From IMG/VR virus record IMGVR_UViG_3300017500_000008, positions 1 to 39,903 of that record: DNA of 39,903 bases; one strand, given 5' to 3'. Shown piece after piece: positions 38,156 through 39,903 of this stretch. How positions within the stretch are numbered: position 1 is the stretch's first letter; each line of letters begins with the position of its first letter. The stretch comes from a virus. Under the pieces are notes generated by a model, which was given only the letters and a program-made list of their open reading frames with translations, was not told the DNA's origin and made no database searches. Position numbers and translations under genes: made by a program.

Positions 38156-38767
38156 ATGACTGTAGAATCTGATGAGCGCGACCCTGAGCGTGTTTGTAAC
38201 GTCTCTGAGTGCAATGCGTGGCGTAAAGGCGAGAGTGTGTACTGTCGTCACCACGTTGGATTAGCCGAGACAGACGGTGCGCCGGAAGGCAATCAGAACG
38301 CCATGAAGACGGGGATTCATAGCGACCCCGTGAACCTCTTTGATTGGCTTGCAGAGAACGATGAGAGTGCGTTAGCATACATCTTAGGTAAGCTGCACGA
38401 CTACGCTAAGCGCGCCCCTGAGACGGTTTTCACGGCCGATGTAGAGAACGCGGAGTGTTTTGATGACGTAGAAGCGAAGTTAACGGCCTATGGTGACGAC
38501 CTCCTATTCATGTGCATTCGAGACTATGCACGCTGGAGAGGGCAAAAACAACAGCTGAAACAGGGTCTAATCACTAAGCAGAACCGATCCGGCGAACACG
38601 GCACCTACGTCGTAGAGGATTCTAACCCGGTGAATCTCGACTTAGACCGGATGGATAAGACTTCAATGCGTCAGAAAGACAAACTCGGGTTGATGCCTTC
38701 TGACGACACCGAGAACCAAGCGGCGAAAGAGTTGGGCGAGATAGCGCGGCAGGCCTTAGAGGATTAA
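38156..38767 (+). CDS. terS: Terminase small subunit
   Basis: 203 residues from ATG 38156 (GTG 38150 adds two). The N-terminus is a zinc knuckle, VCNVSECNAWRKGESVYCRH. Next comes TDGAPEGNQNAMKTGIHSDP, close to the GAPxGNxNAxKHG signature of many small terminases, and then helical DNA-recognition and oligomer regions (SALAYILGKLHDYAKRAPET, CIRDYARWRGQKQQLKQG). It would recognise the packaging site and hand DNA to TerL, whose gene starts 615 bp downstream. Unusually, a two-gene minus-strand unit separates the two. Confidence 0.85.
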   Translation: MTVESDERDPERVCNVSECNAWRKGESVYCRHHVGLAETDGAPEGNQNAMKTGIHSDPVNLFDWLAENDESALAYILGKLHDYAKRAPETVFTADVENAECFDDVEAKLTAYGDDLLFMCIRDYARWRGQKQQLKQGLITKQNRSGEHGTYVVEDSNPVNLDLDRMDKTSMRQKDKLGLMPSDDTENQAAKELGEIARQALED

Positions 38768-39030
38768 TCCTCAATAATCTTATCAAGCGCGTCTCGAAGT
38801 TTCACACTGTCGCTTTCGGTTAGGTTCAGAGATGCTGAGCCGGTTGAATCACCGTCTTGCACAACCATTTGTATGGTGGTGCGTGAATCTTCCCTACCAT
38901 CCGTTTCTTTCCATTCATTACGCACCAGTTGTAGTTTCCCTTCGCGGGTATCGTAAGCTCGCATTTCAATATCTTCTGTTCTCACGCTACAACGATACTT
39001 TTCACCTTCAAATTCCCACATTTCATTCAT
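38764..39030 (-). CDS. Minus-strand accessory protein, unknown
   Basis: 88 residues: MNEMWEFEGEKYRCSVRTED, LQLVRNEWKETDGREDSRTT, then LNLTESDSVKLRDALDKIIE. Beta-rich with a C-terminal helix. The start overlaps the RHH-like stop (ATGA). Its end meets terS in the palindrome gaggattaatcctc (38759-38772), so both genes end Glu-Asp-stop on opposite strands and overlap by 4 bp. Confidence 0.74.
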   Translation of the reverse strand: MNEMWEFEGEKYRCSVRTEDIEMRAYDTREGKLQLVRNEWKETDGREDSRTTIQMVVQDGDSTGSASLNLTESDSVKLRDALDKIIED

Positions 39031-39326
39031 CGGCGTAGTTCCTCCTTGAGTGCGTCAATTTCGGTTTGAATCATGGTGCGTACATCCTCTTCGTTCATGT
39101 CGCTCTCACCGTCAATTGTGACGTTGATTGAGGCTTCGGACATGGCATCAAGCAGTTCTTCGCGGATAACCGGGCGCATATCCTCGGCTTCAACGGTGAC
39201 AGTAGCGGCACTGTCTTGCCCGTGCATACGCTTGAGGTAGTCATTCCACGATTCATCTTCACCACGCCGTTCGTCCATATCACGCTTCAAGTTCTTTGAA
39301 ACGCTGATTGTTGTGTGCTCTGCCAT
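39027..39326 (-). CDS. RHH/VapB-like protein with coiled-coil C-terminus
   Basis: 99 residues. MAEHTTISVSKNLKRDMDER then GEDESWNDYLKRMHG is the haloarchaeal RHH-like pattern (strand, helix, SWNDYL helix). The C-terminal half is acidic and helical (EEDVRTMIQTEIDALKEELR). It may regulate its own promoter and that of terL, which diverge from the 56-bp gap at 39327-39382. Partner for the 88-residue protein, possibly as a two-gene regulatory or antitoxin-like unit; no toxin fold is evident. Confidence 0.76.
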   Translation of the reverse strand: MAEHTTISVSKNLKRDMDERRGEDESWNDYLKRMHGQDSAATVTVEAEDMRPVIREELLDAMSEASINVTIDGESDMNEEDVRTMIQTEIDALKEELRR

Positions 39327-39354
39327 ACGGCATGACCCAATTGGAAACCCATTA

Positions 39355-39362
39355 ACTTAGTA
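39355..39362. promoter_or_regulatory. Divergent promoter element acttagta
   Basis: acttagta starts 28 nt before terL ATG 39383; on the minus strand it reads tactaagt, about 30-35 nt before ATG 39326. One A+T core may serve both directions. Confidence 0.6.
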
Positions 39363-39382
39363 ATTACGAACCCGTTACAACC

Positions 39383-39903
39383 ATGAGCACAGCCGAATCC
39401 GACGCCGAAGCCACAATCAAGCAGTTATTCCGTGGCCCGCGTAGTGAACGCGTCAAGCCGCTGTATGGCTACGAGCCATTCGACTACCAATGTGACTTGT
39501 TGGACTACAACGCCGGTCAGAACGTCACACAGACGGCTGTCAAGCCCGGCAGACAAGTCGGCAAGACCACGGTGGGGGGAACGATAGCCGCCGATGAGTT
39601 CCTAACCAATTCCGATGTAATGATCCTCGGGCCATTTGAAGACACCGTGAGCGAAATGATGGAAGCGTTCAAGAATCAGATTGCTCACGCCCGCCAAACA
39701 GTCGCCGGCAGTGACGTATCACTCACGCTTGAGACAGATAACGAAATGGAATACGAAAGCGTCAGTGGTGGGCGCGTTCGGGCAAAGACAGTCGGTACGA
39801 AAGGCACGCAAATCCGGGGCAAGAATCCGAACGTTGTACTCGTGGACGAAGCCGCGTATATCAAAGATAGCATTTTCACCGAGGTAATTGAACCGTTTTT
39901 CAG
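39383..39903 (+). CDS. terL: Terminase large subunit, N-terminal part (gene continues at position 1)
   Basis: The first 140 codons plus the repeated 99 bp. MSTAESDAEATIKQLFRG leads to YEPFDYQCDLLDYNAGQNV and then the Walker A variant KPGRQVGKTT (residues 54-63), typical of terminase ATPases. VMILGPFEDTVSEMMEAF follows, and Walker B appears in the repeated end. The gene is truncated only by the window edge. Position 39803 starts codon 141, which takes its third base from position 1, so the frames join exactly with the 1-964 segment. Likely leaderless, from the acttagta element. Confidence 0.96.
   Translation, partial: MSTAESDAEATIKQLFRGPRSERVKPLYGYEPFDYQCDLLDYNAGQNVTQTAVKPGRQVGKTTVGGTIAADEFLTNSDVMILGPFEDTVSEMMEAFKNQIAHARQTVAGSDVSLTLETDNEMEYESVSGGRVRAKTVGTKGTQIRGKNPNVVLVDEAAYIKDSIFTEVIEPFF
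39805..39903. repeat. Terminal direct repeat, right copy (circularisation overlap)
   Basis: Identical to bases 1-99; see the left copy. The non-redundant circle is 39,804 bp. Confidence 0.97.

Noticed and set aside
39805-39903. Biological direct terminal repeat of the virion DNA
   Set aside because: It is inside terL, is exactly 99 bp and restores one gene when collapsed; an assembly overlap explains it better.

Overview
The window is almost certainly the complete genome of a tailed (siphovirus-type) virus of a haloarchaeon, cut open inside its large terminase gene. The first 99 bases are repeated exactly as the last 99 (1-99 = 39805-39903). Joining the ends gives a 39,804-bp circle and restores one uninterrupted 461-residue terminase. 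A haloarchaeal host is indicated by strongly acidic proteins, a canonical twin-arginine signal peptide, archaeal TATA-type promoters about 28-31 nt upstream of apparently leaderless starts, many ATGA/TAATG-coupled genes and very many small zinc-knuckle proteins. Base composition is only moderately GC-rich by eye, so the host may be a low-GC haloarchaeon; it cannot be named from this sequence.

Layout. (1) 38156-39903 and 1-11153, packaging and head: small terminase, a divergent minus-strand pair, large terminase, portal, a 160-residue protein, MuF-like protein, an AT-rich insert (protein with an HExxH metallopeptidase motif, small partner, two minus-strand genes), DUF2213-type protease/scaffold, decoration protein, major capsid protein, connector, an HK97-gp10-like gene split by a frameshift, and a head-tail joining candidate. 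(2) 11154-11638: hairpin and two minus-strand genes. (3) 11639-21424, tail: terminator candidate, tube, G/GT chaperone with a -1 slippery site, tape measure, hub, fibre, lectin-like adhesin, a structural candidate and a Tat-signal protein. (4) 21411-22069: minus-strand operon of tiny genes. (5) 22163-38110, accessory/early: about forty small, tightly coupled genes, including two GIY-YIG-type proteins, a ParB-Dam methylase fusion, two PD-(D/E)XK nucleases (one fused to a SWIM-like zinc domain), a multi-zinc HNH nuclease, a metallophosphoesterase, several small DNA-binding candidates, two adjacent membrane microproteins and a second methyltransferase.

Working together: TerS/TerL and portal would package DNA into a head built by the protease/scaffold, decoration and capsid proteins; connector, gp10-like and terminator proteins would join a tail whose length is set by a 579-residue tape measure; the hub, fibre and lectin-like proteins would contact the host. 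No integrase, DNA polymerase, primase, helicase or Orc1/Cdc6 was recognised, so replication probably depends on the host. No recognised lysis gene was seen, although the membrane pair at 37119-37459 is a candidate.

The most notable signals are the GGGAAAC frameshift site in the tail chaperone, the frameshifted gp10-like gene, the metallopeptidase/partner pair in the head module, a mosaic nuclease island, two identical dyad elements near putative regulators, and a recurring ACTAAGTA-type promoter motif. Functions are read from motifs and gene order only; no database search was possible.
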